This document shows positions 48,661 through 61,235 of a DNA stretch of 64,000 bases, in pieces. A model generated the notes under the pieces. That model was given only the letters and a program-made list of their open reading frames with translations, was not told where the DNA came from and ran no database searches. A program made the position numbers and the translations under genes. The stretch spans positions 166,109,624 through 166,173,623 of the forward strand of contig CM057461.1 in NCBI GenBank assembly GCA_030035585.1, in the 5' to 3' direction. This DNA comes from Dugong dugon (lineage: Eukaryota > Chordata > Mammalia > Sirenia > Dugongidae). Numbering within the stretch: the stretch's first letter is position 1; every line of letters starts with the position of its first letter.

Positions 48661-50199
48661 AAGATTAGTATTATTAAATAAGAAAGCAAATGTGAGGATA
48701 CAGAAGGAATACCTAAGTGCTAAACAAATTCAGAGTACAGAGGGAAAAAAGGTCACTAAGGGATGAAGCCCTGGGCTAAGGAACTGAAACTTGTACTTGG
48801 GACATTGTGCCAATAACCTGAATTCTCTTTGCAAGCTATGGATTGGTCATTGCTAGCAATAGGTCAAAATCTGTGCTGAGAAACAGACAATTTTCACAAA
48901 GTTACACAAATATATTCCTTAAAAATAATATAATTACCCAGTAATTCAACAGAGCAGAATGAAAATGCATGCTTACGATGCCTTCTATTGAAATCACACT
49001 ATAATTACATGTAAGAGATTTTAAAAGGATATCTCCACAAGCACTAAGGAAAGGAGGAAGTCACAGCACCGACCAAATACAGGAAGCTGAAAAGAATAGT
49101 AAGTGATTTAGCCCACCAGAGAAAGCTGAAACCTCAGTCAATAGTGTGAAAAACTTAGAAACAAGTTGATTCAAGTCTCAGGACCCCATCAAGCCTCAAG
49201 GATTAGTAAGACCAAGTACTTTTCAAATAGGGAAAAAAGTATTGTCACTATAATTATAAACTATAATTATAAAATAATTATAAAGGTGACATTGTTACAC
49301 TGGGTAATAAACTAAGATCTCAAAAAATATCAGAAAATAGGAGTGATTTTTTAAAAGGTCGACTGCTTGCTGCCCTGTGCCTTAAACACAGAGCAGGGAA
49401 ATTGAGAGAAACCCTACAGGCACTCTGGGCCTTCACTGATTATGAGACAGTGTCTATCTGTGGCTAGAGGACGAGCAGAAGAGCTGAGGGAAATCCTCCT
49501 GAGGCGGAAGAACACAGGGTCTGCTGATGGTTGAGGACAGGACAGGAGAAATCCAAGCCCTGCTACAGAACACGTTCTGATCTACACGGTGAATTTATTT
49601 AATCTAACAAAAAAACCCAAGCCCAGTTCAGCTACAGAGTAAATCAACTCAGAACCCCCACCAATGGCCTGACAAGCGATGGAGCATAATCTTTTCTAGG
49701 AAGAAAAGTATTTACTTCAGTCTCTACAGCTCTTTCATACACAATGTCCACTATTCAATCAAAAATTAGAAAATGTGAAAAAATGGCCCAAATGTTGAAA
49801 TTATTAGGCATGGACTTTAAAATAAGTATGATAAATATATGTATAAATGTATTTTTACTATATGTATATAGTAAAAAAAAATAAAGATGTATTACTTGCA
49901 TGAACAGATGAGGAATTTCTATAGAAACAGAGACAGTTAAAAAAAAAAAAAAGGGCCAAGTGGAAATGTCAGACATGAAAAGCACTAGAATAGAAATACA
50001 GAATTATTTTGACAGGCTTATCAGAGGACTGCATGCAAAAGGGGTGGGGGGTGGCGGGGTGGGGAAAATCAGTGAATTGAAAGGACGATAGAAATTTCCA
50101 AGACTGGAAAACTAAGTACCCAAGATATGTGGGACAACATAAATAAAAGAATGGGGTGAAAAAAAATAATGGAAGTGATGGATTAAAAATTTTCAAATT

Positions 50200-51768
50200 T
50201 GCACTGCTGGTGGGAATGCAAAATGATACAACCATTTTGGAAAATGATATGGCGCTTCCTTAGAAAGCTAGAAATAGAAATACCATACGATCCAGCAATC
50301 CCACTCCTAGGAGTATAACCTAGAGAAATGAGTCATCACTCGAATAGACATATGCACACCTATGTTCATGGCAGCATTATTCACAATAGCAAAGAGATGG
50401 AAACAACCTAGATGCCCATCAACAGATGAATGGATAAACAAACTATGGTACATACACACAATGGAGTACTATGCAACGAGAAAGAACAACAATGAATCTG
50501 TGAAGCATCTCATAACATGGATGAAACTAGAGGACATTATGCTGAGTGAAATAAGTCAATCAAAAAAGGACAAATATTGTATGAGACCTCTATTGTAAAA
50601 ACCCATGAAAAAGTTTACACACAAAAAGTAACAATCTTTGTTGGTTACCAGGGATGGGAGGGTTGGGGGGAAATACTAAATAGGCAATAGATAAGTGGTA
50701 TCTTGGGTGAAGGGTGAGACAGTACACAATATTGGGGAAACCAGCACAACTTGTATAAGGAAAGGTCATGGAAGCCTCATAGATACATCCAAACTCCCTG
50801 AGGGACTGAATTGCTGGGCGGAGGGCTCTGGGGACCATGGTCTCGGGGAACATCTAGCTCAATTGGCATGACACAGCCTATAAAGACAATGTTCTGCATT
50901 CTACCTTGGTGAGTAGCGTCTGTGGTCTTCAAAAAGCCTGTAAGCAGCCATCTAAGATACTCCACTGGTTTCATCCCTTCAGGAGCAAGAGAGAATGAAG
51001 AGAACTGGATACAGGGAAAAGATTAGTCCAAAGGACTAATGGACCACAGCTACCAAGGCCTCCACCAGACTGAGTCCAGTACAGCTAGATGGTGCCCAGC
51101 TACCACCACCGACTGCTCTGACCGGGATCACAACAGAGGGTGCTGGGCAGAGCTGGAGAAGGATGTAGAACAAAATTCTAACTCACAAAAAAAGACCAGA
51201 TTTACTGGCCTGACTGGAGAAACCCCGGGAGTATGGCCCCCAGACACCCTTTTAGCTCAGTGGTGAGTCACTTCCGAGGTTCACCGTTCAGCCAGGGATT
51301 GGACAACCCCATAAAACAAAACGGGACTAATGAGGCACAGCAGTCCAGCGACAAGGGCTAGAAGGCAGAAGGAGACAGGAAAGCTGGTGATAGGGAACCC
51401 AAGGTTGAGCAAGGACAGTGTTGATGTGTAGTGAGGTTGTTAAACACTGTCACAGGGCAACACGTGTACTGTTTAATGAGAAACTATTTTGTTCTGTAAA
51501 CCTTCATCTAAAGTGAGAATAGCAGCACAATTGGAAGAGTGTAGTCGATGTCACTGAACTGTGCATGTAGAAATTTTTGAAATGGTGTATCTTTGGCTAT
51601 GCATATTTCCACCAAAAAAAAAAAAAAAGGTCGCGAAGGGAGAGGGTTGACATGCCATGGGGTTGTTAACCAATGTCATAAAACAATATGCATACTATTG
51701 TTTAATGAGAAACTATTTATTCTGTAAACCTTCATCTGAAGTACAATAAAAAAAAAGAAGAAAAAAAA
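50200..51768 (+). mobile_element. 5'-truncated L1, ORF2 end plus full 3' UTR
   Basis: It starts at tgcactgctggtgggaatgc and includes an ORF2 C-terminal frame at 50362-50598 (AALFTIAKRWKQPRCPSTDE, then MLSEISQSKKDKY). The 3' UTR carries both modules (about 51420-51530 and 51655-51750) and an A-rich end after gaagtacaataaaa. The flanks give only an imperfect duplication (ttcaaatttg / ttcaaagttg). It is inserted in an older L1. Confidence 0.93.
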
Positions 51769-52571
51769 TTTCAAAGTTGATAGAATAAGCTCAGAGAACA
51801 CCAAATAGAATAAACACAAAGAAAACAACATATAAATGCATCATAGTAAAACTGCTGAAAGCAAAGATGAAGAAAAAAATCTTAAAAGTAGCCAGAAATA
51901 AAAAGATGCATTACATACAGAGGAACAATAAAAATGGCAGCTAACTTTTTTTCAGAAAGAAGCCAGGAAAGACAATGGAATGGTATTCTTTAAAGTGCTG
52001 AAGGGGGAGGATGGGGGGAACCGTGTTAATGTAGAATTGATTCTCCAACAAAATTAGCCTTAAAAATGAAATGAAATATTTTTACACAGACACAAGCAGA
52101 TAGAATTTGTCTCCAGCAGACCTGCACTGTAAGAAATGCTAAAGGAAGTTCTGTAGGCTGAAGGGAAATGATGACAGAAACCTACAGTAAGGAGTAAAGA
52201 TCCTAGAGAGGGTAAATATGTCAGGGAACACACAGGCACTTAAAGAACATTATTCAATTGTATATATAAGCTTAAATGAAAGATAGGACAACACTAAAAA
52301 TCCAACAGACATTAAACTGAACAACTTGGATAAAATGGATAATTTCTATGCCAAACAGAACCTACCAAACTGAAACAACAATAGAACATCTGAATAGCCT
52401 TAAAACCATTAATGAAACTAAATTTGTGATTTAAAACTTCCACAAAGACTTTTCCACAGGCCCAAATGGCTTTTCTGGTGAATTCTATCAAACATTTAAG
52501 GAAGACACTAACACCAGTCTTATACAAACTCTTCCAGAAAACAGGAAGAGGAGAGAACTGTTCCCAATTCT

Positions 52572-52655
52572 TTTTATCTCACTGCTGTCAAGTCGATTTC
52601 AATTCATAGCGACCCTATAGGGCAAAGAAAAACGGCCCCATAAGGTTTCATTTTA
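52572..52655 (-). mobile_element. AfroSINE tail fragment
   Basis: The string tcactgctgtcaagtcgatt ... ggccccataaggttt: only the tail and body remain. Confidence 0.85.
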
Positions 52656-52763
52656 TACCAAACAAAACCAAACACACATTTTATAAAGCCAGCATAATCC
52701 TGATACCAAAATCAGACAACAGCATTACAAGAAAATTATACACCAATATCCCTTATGTACATG

Positions 52764-52977
52764 TGTTGTTGTTAGTTGTTGCCGAGTCCATTCCGACTCA
52801 TGGTAACCCCCGCTGCGTGCAGAGTAGAACTGCTCCATAGAGTCTTCAAGGCTGTGACCTTAAGGAAGCAGATTGCCAGGCCTGTCTTTTAAGGCACCTA
52901 TGGGTGAGTCTGAACCACCAATCTTTCAGCTAGTAGTTGAGTGCTTAACCATCTGTGCCACCAGGGACTCCTAAACA
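52764..52977 (-). mobile_element. AfroSINE, long variant
   Basis: Tail (ttg)n-ttagttgttgccgagtcc, middle caaggctgtgaccttaagga, head tttcagctagtagttgagtg. Confidence 0.92.
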
Positions 52978-52984
52978 TAACCAA

Positions 52985-53175
52985 AAATCAAAACCCATTG
53001 CTGTGGAGTCGATTCTGATTCATAGTGACTCTACAGGAGAGCAGAACTGCCCCCATAGAGCTTTCAAGGCTATAAATCTTTACGGAAGCAGACTGCCACA
53101 TCCTTCTCCTGCAGAGTGGCTGGTGAGTTTGAGCAGCCAAGCGCTTTAACTGTTGCACCACCAGGGCTCCTTACT
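52985..53175 (-). mobile_element. AfroSINE, long variant, head partly deleted
   Basis: Tail acccattgctgtggagtcga, middle caaggctataaatctttacg. The segment between body and head is shortened (gagtttgagcagccaagcgc), so the usual aaccttttggttagc stretch is lost. Adjacent to, and on the same strand as, the preceding copy. Confidence 0.9.
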
Positions 53176-53529
53176 TACGAACACAGACCCCCCCAAAAAA
53201 ATCCATAATGAAATATCAGCAAATTGAATCCAGCAATATACAAAAATGATAATACCATGACCAAGTGGAGGTCTATCCCAGAATGCAAGGTTTGTTTAAC
53301 ATATAAAAATAAGTGACTGTAATTCAGTACATTAACAAACTAAAGTGGAAAAATCACATGATCATTTCAATAGATACAGAAAGGCATCTGACAAAACTGC
53401 AACACTTATTTATGACAAAAACTCTCAGCAAACTAGGAGTAGAAGGAAACTTCCATAACTTGATAAAGGGCATCTATTAAAAACCTACAGCTAACATCAA
53501 TCTTAATAGTGAAGGACTAAAAATGTGTT

Positions 53530-53840
53530 TCCCCCATGTGGCAACCAAGGGAGTGCACTGGCTAAGAGTCCCCTCCAAGAGACACTTGCTGTAAAAAGTG
53601 CAGTTGGCTGACAGCCTCTAGCTGCCACATTGTCCGACTCCCAGCCAAAGACTAATCATGGCATGGGTGCTAGAACTGTACCATTTCTTTGCAATATGGG
53701 ACTCCTCTAAAAGGCAAGTATTTGCTCTAGGCAATCAGCCTGGATGAGACTTTCTCGGAGTTGTACAGCAATCTTGGTTCTTTCTACCCAGTTCTCCTTC
53801 CTTTTGTCTCTCCCTTCGCAAGTAACAGACCTACATGGTG
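53530..53840. other. Unassigned block interrupting the ancient L1
   Basis: About 310 bp of GC-richer sequence (ccatgtggcaaccaagggag ... cagacctacatggtggtctg) lies between L1 ORF2 segments. It reads like an inserted LTR or DNA element, but I cannot name it and see no clear terminal repeats. Confidence 0.45.
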
Positions 53841-54569
53841 GTCTGAGGCAAGCCACAAACTAGAGGAACATATTCACAAACGTATCTGATAAAGGACTTG
53901 TATCTACACTACCAAGAATTGCTACAATTAAATAAAAAAGACAAATAACCCAATTTTTTAAATGAGCAAAAGACTTGCACAGTCACTTCACAAAAGAATA
54001 TATACAAATAGTCAATAAGAACATGCAAAGTTGCTCAATATTATTAGTCATCAGAGAATTGTAAATTAAAGCCATAATGAAATACCACTACATACCCATT
54101 AGAATAGCTAAAATTAAAAAGATTAACAATACTAAGTGTTAGGATTGTGGAGCAACCGGAATTGTTTAAATACTGCTGTTGATTATATAAAATGATACAG
54201 GAACTTCGGAAAAATCTGCCAGTTTTGTAAAAAGTTAAAAATATACCTACTCTATAACTCTATAACATGTCCACTCATAGACATTTATCCAAAAGAAATG
54301 AAAACACATGTCCACAAAGGGACTTATACACACACAACAGCTTTACTTATAAAAGCCAAAAATGAAAACAGCCCAAATTATCTTTCAAGAGACTAATGGA
54401 TAAACAAAATGTATATCTACATAACAGAATACCATTCAGCAATAAAAAAGAACGCAAAACTTAACGTGGTGAAGCAGCTATGGCTGTAGCTTCTTCTGGG
54501 ACTGGCAGGGTGTAGGGAAGGGGGGGTGTCAATAAAGGGCAGGTAATGAAAAATATCACGTATCTTGCT

Positions 54570-54690
54570 AACCTGCTGCCCTCAAGTCGATTCTGACTTA
54601 TAGCGACCCTCTAGGACAGAGGAGAACTGCCCCATAGGGCTTCCAAGAAGAGGCTGGTGGATTCAAACTGTATCTTCTAGGGGTGTTGAA
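54570..54690 (-). mobile_element. AfroSINE, head missing
   Basis: Tail acctgctgccctcaagtcga, body catagggcttccaagaagag, stopping at gattcaaactgtatcttcta. The tRNA-like head is absent. Confidence 0.87.
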
Positions 54691-55813
54691 AAGAAAAATG
54701 CTCACTATAGACATGACACAGTTAAGAAGAAAAGCTGGAAAAATAGTAAGTCTATCCACATACTGAATTACAATTAAGTGTTTAACGGGTATTTTAAATT
54801 CACCTTGAATAATTCCTGAAAGCATAAAACAAAATCCAAATTTAGGTTTCTGAAAATAAGCTTATAATTTCAGTTATAGTGAAGAATAAACTTTATAAAG
54901 GTCTCACTTTGTTGAAATGTATCTTTTTCTGGAGTTAAATGGCTTGGTACAAATGCCCTCTACTTTCCTTCCACAAACTTTACTCTCCAATTTGTACAAG
55001 AATCAGAATGTCTTGTCCCAAGTACTTTATTATTTTTTTCATTTTATGGTGGTAAAATACATAAAATTTGCCATTTTAACCGTTATTAAGTGAACAGTTC
55101 AGTAACATTGATTACATTCACAATGTTGTACAACCATCACCACTACCTATTTCCAAAACTTTTTCATCACCCCAAACAGGAGCCTTCTACCCATCTCATT
55201 AAGCAATAATTCCCCATTCTTCCCTCCTCCCAGCCCCTCATAACCTCTATCTACTTTCTGTCTCTACAAATTTGCCTATTCTATATATTTCATGTCAGTG
55301 GAATCAGATAGTATTTGTGTTTTTGTGTCTGGCTTATTTCACTTAGCATAATGTTCTCAAAGTTCATTGATGTACAAAAACTTCATTCCTTTTTATGGAT
55401 ACAAAATAATCCATTGTATGTATATACCACTTTTTTAAATTTTTTTAATCCATTCATGATTGATGGACACTAGAGTTATCTCCACTTTTTGGCTATTGTG
55501 AATAAATAATGTTGCTATGAATGCCTGGTATAAAAGTATCTGTTTGTAAGTCCCTGATTTCAGTTCTTTTGATTATACACCTAGAGTGGAACTGCTGGGT
55601 CATATTCTGTGTTTAACTTTTTGAGGAAATGCCAAATTGTTTACCACATCAGCTGCACCATTTCACATCCCCACCAGCAATGGATGAGGGTTCCAATTTC
55701 TGTACATCCTCGCCAACACTTTTTATTTTCTGGTTTTTGATAATGGGCAACCCAGTGCACATGAAGTGGTATCTCATTTGAGTTTTGATTTGCATTTCCC
55801 TAATGACTAATGA

Positions 55814-56082
55814 AAGAGATCTGGTGGCACAGCAGTTAAGCACTAAGCTACTAACAGAAAGGTTGGTGGTTTGAACCCACTAGCTACTCCACGGGAGAAA
55901 TGTGCTACGGTTTGCTTCCTTAAAGATTACAGTCTCGGAAATCCTATGGTGCAGTTTTACTCTGCCCTATAGGGTCACTATGAATCAGAATCGACTCAAC
56001 GGCAACAGGCTTTTTTGTTTTTTGTTTTTAATAGGGTCACTGGGAGTCAGAATTGACTCAATGGCAATGGGTTCAGGGTTTA
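55814..56082 (+). mobile_element. AfroSINE with a duplicated tail
   Basis: A normal long-variant copy (ggtggcacagcagttaagca to actcaacggcaacaggcttt) is followed, after a T-rich spacer, by a second tail (tagggtcactgggagtcaga to tcaatggcaatgggttcagg). The whole unit is bounded by taatgactaatga (55801-55813) and taataactaatga (56083-56095), one mismatch in 13. The extra tail is therefore part of the same insertion. Confidence 0.93.
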
Positions 56083-56831
56083 TAATAACTAATGATGCTG
56101 AACATTTTTTTCGTGTGCTTACTGGCCATTTGCATAACTTCTTCGGAGAAATATGTATTCAAATCCTTTGCCCATGTTTGAATTGTATTGTTTTTTTGCT
56201 GTTGGGATGTGGCAGTTCTTTTTATATTTTGGATAATAAACCGTTATCAGATATATGCTTTGCAAATATTTTCTCTCATCTGTAGGCTGTCTTTTCACGT
56301 TCTTGATAACGTCCTTTGATGCACAAGATTTTTATTTCAATAAAGTCCAATTTATCTATTTTTTCCTCTGTTGCTTGTGCTTTTTGTATCCTATCTAAGA
56401 ATCCACTGCTAAATCCAAGGTCATGAAGATTAACTTCTATTTTTTCTTCTAAGAGATTTATGGTTTTACCTAATATTTATGTCACCGATCCATTTTGAGC
56501 TATTTTTTATATATGCTGTGAGCACAGGTCCAACTTCATTCTTTTGCACGTTGCTATCCAGTTACCCCAGCACCATTTGTTGAAGAGACTATTCTTTCCC
56601 CGTTAAATAGTTTTGGCGCCCTTGTCTAAAATTGATTGGCTACAGATAATATGCATTTATTTCTGGACTGTCAATTCTAATTCATTGGTGTATATGTCTA
56701 TTCTTACACCAATACCACACTGTTTTGATTATTGTAGCTTTATAGTAAGTTTTGAAGTCAGGAAGTGTGAGTCCTCCTACTCTGTTCTTTTTCAAGGTTG
56801 TTTTGGCTATTTGGGGCCCTCTGCAAATCCA

Positions 56832-57007
56832 CGGAGCCCCCTGGTGGCACAGTGGTTAAGAGCTTGGCTGCTAAGCAAAAAGTGAGCAGTTTGAATCCAT
56901 CAGCTGATCCCTGGGAATCATATGGGGCAGTTCCACCCTGTCCTGTAGGGTCGCTATGAGTTGAAAACGATTTGATGGCAACAGATTTGGTTTTGTTTTT
57001 GTTTTTT
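56832..57007 (+). mobile_element. AfroSINE with exact target-site duplication
   Basis: Starts cggagccccctggtggcaca, body catatggggcagttccaccc, tail tcgctatgagttgaaaacga, then (gttttt)n. Flanked by tgcaaatcca at 56822-56831 and 57008-57017. Inserted in the antisense L1. Confidence 0.95.
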
Positions 57008-59749
57008 TGCAAATCCAGATGAATTTGAGGATTGGCTTTTCCATTTCATCATAAAGGCTGTTGAAATTTTGATAAGGATTGCACTGAATCTATATATGGT
57101 TTTGGATAGTACTGACATCTTAACAATATTAAATTTTCTAATCCATTAACACAGGGTACCTTTCCATTTATTTAGGTCTTCTTTAATTTCTTTCAGCAAT
57201 GTTTTACAGTTTTCAATGTACAAGTCTTTTACCCCTTGGTTAAATCTATTCCTAGGTATTTTATTCTTTTAAATGCTACTGTAAATTGAATTGTTTTCTT
57301 AATTCCCTTTGAGACTGTTCACTGCTGGTATACAGAAACACAACTGATCTCTGTGTGTTGATTTCGTACCTTGAAATTTTGCTACGTTAATTTATTAGCT
57401 CTAGCAGCTTTCCTGCGGATTCTTTGGGATTTTCTATACATAGAATGTCATATGTGAAGAGTTTTGCTTCTTCCTTTCCAATTTGGATGCCTTTTATTTC
57501 TATTTCTTGCCTAATGTCTTCCAGTATAATGCTGAATAACTGGTGAAACTGGGCATCCTTGTCTTGTTCCTGATTTTACAAAGAAAGCTTTCGGTCTTTC
57601 GCCACGGAGTATGATGTTAGCTATGGGTTTTTCATAAATGTCCTTTATCATGTTAAGGAAGTTAGTTCCCTTCCATTTCTAGTTTTCTGATTGTTTTTAT
57701 TAAGAAAGGGTATTAGATTTTGTCAAATGGCTTTGTACATCAACTGAGATGATCATGTGGTTTTTTTACCTTCATTCTATTAATGTTGTGTATTACAATG
57801 ATTTTCTTATGTTGCATTCCTGGGATAAATCTCACTTGGTTATGGTGCATAATCCTTTTAGTATGCTGTGGATTCAGTTTGGTAGTATTTTGTTGAGAAG
57901 TTTTATATCTATAGTCATAAGGGATATGAGTCTGTAATTTTCTTTTCTCCCGATGTCTTTATCTGGCTTTTGTATCAGGTTAATGCTGGCCTCACAGAAT
58001 GAGTCAAGTGTTTTATTTTTAATATAACTTCATATAAGAATATTATATACTTTGAAATAGAAGTTAATGTGAAACATTCATTATTAACAGTAGTAATTCA
58101 ATAAGATTATATAGTGCTTTCCAAAATGGAGGTGAATGTACCCAAAAGGTATGAGCAATGACCCACTGGGGTATAAGAACATATATGAACATCTACTTAT
58201 GCTTCATGCTAATACATATATGTTTTAAAAATATAATACAATGCAATATAATATACTATAGATGTATCTTCAATATGCAGAATGACTTCATTACTGCTAT
58301 CTGTCAAACAGTCATACATTATAATGTAATCTAAGTATTCTGGTACTAAGTAATTCTAAGGATTCTAAGGAAGAGCGATAGATAGTATTTGCTAGATTCT
58401 TTTGCGCTAATAAACAAAGAACCTATCTTTTTATAAGCTTCTACAAGAGATAGGTATTCCTGAGAAGATATATTCTCAATGGTAAATGACTTCTTTAATA
58501 GAAACAATGTTTTGTGAAAAGCTGTATTAGCATAATCTCTCATGAAGCAGCTGCTTTCACCTCAACAAAAGAAAGTTTATAGGGGAGGGTGCAAATTTTA
58601 ATTTCAAAAGTAACTACTGCAGCAAAATTGAATCAAGAGCACCAACTGTCACAGGATATCATTGATATGGCTGGGGAGTGGCCATAAGTATTTTGTACCA
58701 AATGGAGGTTTATTAGTTGCCGCTGGGGAAAATACTTATAAAAAAAGCTAACCAATTTAAAGATAAATTCTGTATTTTTCTTTTACAAAAAGATAAGAGT
58801 TCTAATTCACTGACCTTCTGTGATGACAAATGGTTGTTAGCAGTATGCTCCCTAGCAGTTGTTTTTAAAAAACAAAAAACATGATCTATCTATCTGTACC
58901 TTAAAGGTAAACGAGACATTTAAAACCTAGTAAGAAAAGAACTGTATTCCAAAAAAAAAAAAAAAACCTGTCATCTTAAAAGGCTCATATTTGCACACTT
59001 TAAAAACTGAGAAACTATTTTCCAACACAAAGGTCTTCCAAACATAGAGTTTCACTGGATTTTGAACCCATTTACTAAAAGTATATAAATACAGCATTTT
59101 CACATTGGTTTGCAAGAACAGCTGATTGACACATAAGAAGAGCAACTTTACTACTAAATTTGCATAACTGACAGGTAGAAGTTAAAAACCAAGTTATCAT
59201 GACTTAGAAACTACAGCCAAAGATGCACTTACTCTAGTTTTATATCCCTCTGTGAAGTATCCTTTAGGCTAAGACAACCATTAAAGCCAAGCACCAAAAT
59301 GAACCGATTTAAGATCCAGACTGAAATTTCTGTATCACCAAGTGCTACAACAGATGTTTCCAACATAATGCCACATATTCATTGCTCCTGCTTTAATACA
59401 TACATACTAATTAAAATTTTAGGGTAAACAAAAAGTTTTTGAACCATTACTAAAATTTATAAAGCAACTATTCACAGATAAGCGGGATCAATGAATCCTT
59501 CACAGAGTCTCTAATGTCATTTGTTACAATATAAAATAAACCAAATAAGCCAAGAAAGACTTATTCTTTATAAACAAAATAAACATTATTGGACTTTTGT
59601 GAATCCTTCCAGGAGATGTAATTCCAACTGTAACTAACTCTTCAAATAAGGGCTTTTTTTCAAACATTTTCATTGAATTTCCATTTATATTTAAGGGGCT
59701 GAGGGGCATTTCAGATAAGTAAAATCAGGTCCAAACCTCCAGAGCTCAC

Positions 59750-59975
59750 GGGACATACAACAGCACACAATTATTTACAACATCAAGCAAATCAAGTAAG
59801 ATCTATGGGAATGAAGAAGAAAGCAATTGATTCTGCTTGGTGACCATCAGGTTCACAAAGGAGGTGCATGGCAATGGAGCAAGGTCTAAAGGATGAGCAG
59901 TCAGATTTGGACTAGGAAAGTTAGGAAGAACAAAAGGCTGGTGGACCATAAGCAAAGGCACTGAAGCATGTATAC
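59750..59975 (-). repeat. Possible L2 fragment, antisense
   Basis: The strings agcaaggtctaaaggatgag and aagcaaaggcactgaagcat recall the L2 antisense. Short and diverged. Confidence 0.4.
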
Positions 59976-60239
59976 TTTGGGATACATAAAGAATATTTTA
60001 TATTTTTTCAAATCACATTATTAGTTGTTTTGCTGTACTGACTTAGCTAACACGTCTTATATCAAACTTAATAAAATCCTTCTAAAGGAAGTTTCCAAAA
60101 AAGCATCCAAGTTTAACCAATATTACAAAACAGATTACAATTCTACAACATTTGAGCCTACTTCACATGGCTAGTTCTAATCTTCTCCAGATATTACCAT
60201 TCTTCACCAGACGGCTTAAATTTCAACAGTCTTAATGTG

Positions 60240-61235
60240 TTGATAAGACATCAATTATGGACCTCCCAATCTTGATTTTCTTCCCAACAAAGGGATGACC
60301 TGTCCCTCCGTCTCCAAACCGAATCTCTTTGCTCTATTTTTCAAATCTCAGTTCCTTCTGCTGCTTTTTGAACCCTGCTACCTCAATTATATTCTCTACT
60401 GATTCCTTGTTTCGTGCACTTAAACTGGTTCTCCATTTTGAAGGGGAGAATACCTATCAATTGATTCTGCGGCCCCCTCCAGCTACTGTTTATATTTCTC
60501 TTCGCTCTCCTTTCACTATTAAACTTGTAGGAAAAAAAAACTCCTCCCTCACCATTTAATCTCTTTACCATAACCTCAACAATCTCACCTGAACTCTCTT
60601 AGATGATCTCTGAGCTGGCAAACTTAAAAGGATTTTCTCAGTCCATATTAAGAACCAGTTGCCACCATGGTGACTCCATGTGTGTCAGAGCAGAACTGCG
60701 TCCCATAGGGTTTTCAGTGGCTGATTTTTCTGCAGTAGATCACCAGGCTTTTCTTCCGAGGAGCCTCTGGGTAAACTTGAACCTCCAACCTTTCAGTTAA
60801 CAGCCGAGTGCATTAAGCAAGTTAAAAATCTGCACCACCCAGAGACTCCCAGTCCATATTAACCATATCAACACTTTTTGGGCCAGTCAATGGCTACAGA
60901 ATTCCTCAGTTTGCATTCCAGATTCATTGCAATGGGATACCAATGTACCACTCTAGGCTTATTTCCTGCTCTGCCCAAATATGAAACCTCTGTTCCACGC
61001 AACTGGACTACTTTCCTACCTGTGCCCTTAATCTTCATTAGCTCTCTTGCAATGTCCTCACCTCCTCTTCCTTTTTACTTCTTCAAATCCCTACCCATTT
61101 CCAAGACTCTCAAATCCCTCTTCTTCCTTGAAGATGAACCAATCTTTCCTCTCCAACTAGAGAGTAAATTACATTTTTTAACTCTTTGATTTTCCCATTA
61201 TGCCTAGCTTTGCCTACAGCTGAGAAACAATACGT
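60240..61235 (+). repeat. L2-like sense LINE remnant, split by an AfroSINE
   Basis: A pyrimidine-rich stretch with decayed L2 ORF2/3' strings (ccataacctcaacaatctca; ctgctctgcccaaatatgaa; aatcttcattagctctcttg). The SINE at 60652-60849 interrupts it. The 103-codon frame at 60878-61189 is not a recognisable protein. Confidence 0.5.
60652..60849 (-). mobile_element. AfroSINE, long variant, with exact target-site duplication
   Basis: Tail gaaccagttgccaccatggt, body cccatagggttttcagtggc, head tttcagttaacagccgagtg with a small insertion near the end. Flanked by cagtccatattaa at 60639-60651 and 60850-60862. Confidence 0.94.

Larger units (their letters stand above)
49300..54475 (+). repeat. Ancient L1 remnant about 5 kb long with nested insertions
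   Basis: From left to right: 5' region strings (about 49360-50190), then 51770-52560 with atgcatcatagtaaaactgc and a reverse-transcriptase block (gcccaaatggcttttctggt-gaattctatcaaac). RT continues at 53180-53520, and the ORF2 3' end lies at 53850-54475 (acaaataacccaatttttta, ccattcagcaataaaaaaga). It is split by a younger L1 (50200-51768), three AfroSINEs (52575-53175) and an unassigned block (53530-53840). Stops and indels throughout; no functional frame. Confidence 0.75.
55050..58012 (-). repeat. Old L1 copy, antisense, 3' UTR through reverse transcriptase
   Basis: In reverse it carries the 3' end (tttgccattttaaccgttat), ORF2 C-terminal region (ccattgtatgtatataccac, aactgctgggtcatattctg), the mid-region (gcaccatttgttgaagagac) and the RT region (tcaactgagatgatcatgtg, gttaatgctggcctcacaga). 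AfroSINEs at 55814 and 56832 split it. Frames are broken. Confidence 0.88.

Noticed and set aside
55902-56285. 127-codon frame on plus
   Set aside because: Spans an AfroSINE and antisense L1 sequence.
3431-60849. AfroSINE heads as functional tRNA genes
   Set aside because: They have box A/B-like strings but no complete cloverleaf, and they are followed by the SINE body and tail.
60878-61189. 103-codon frame on plus
   Set aside because: Pyrimidine-rich L2-like sequence; no domain, no conserved start context.
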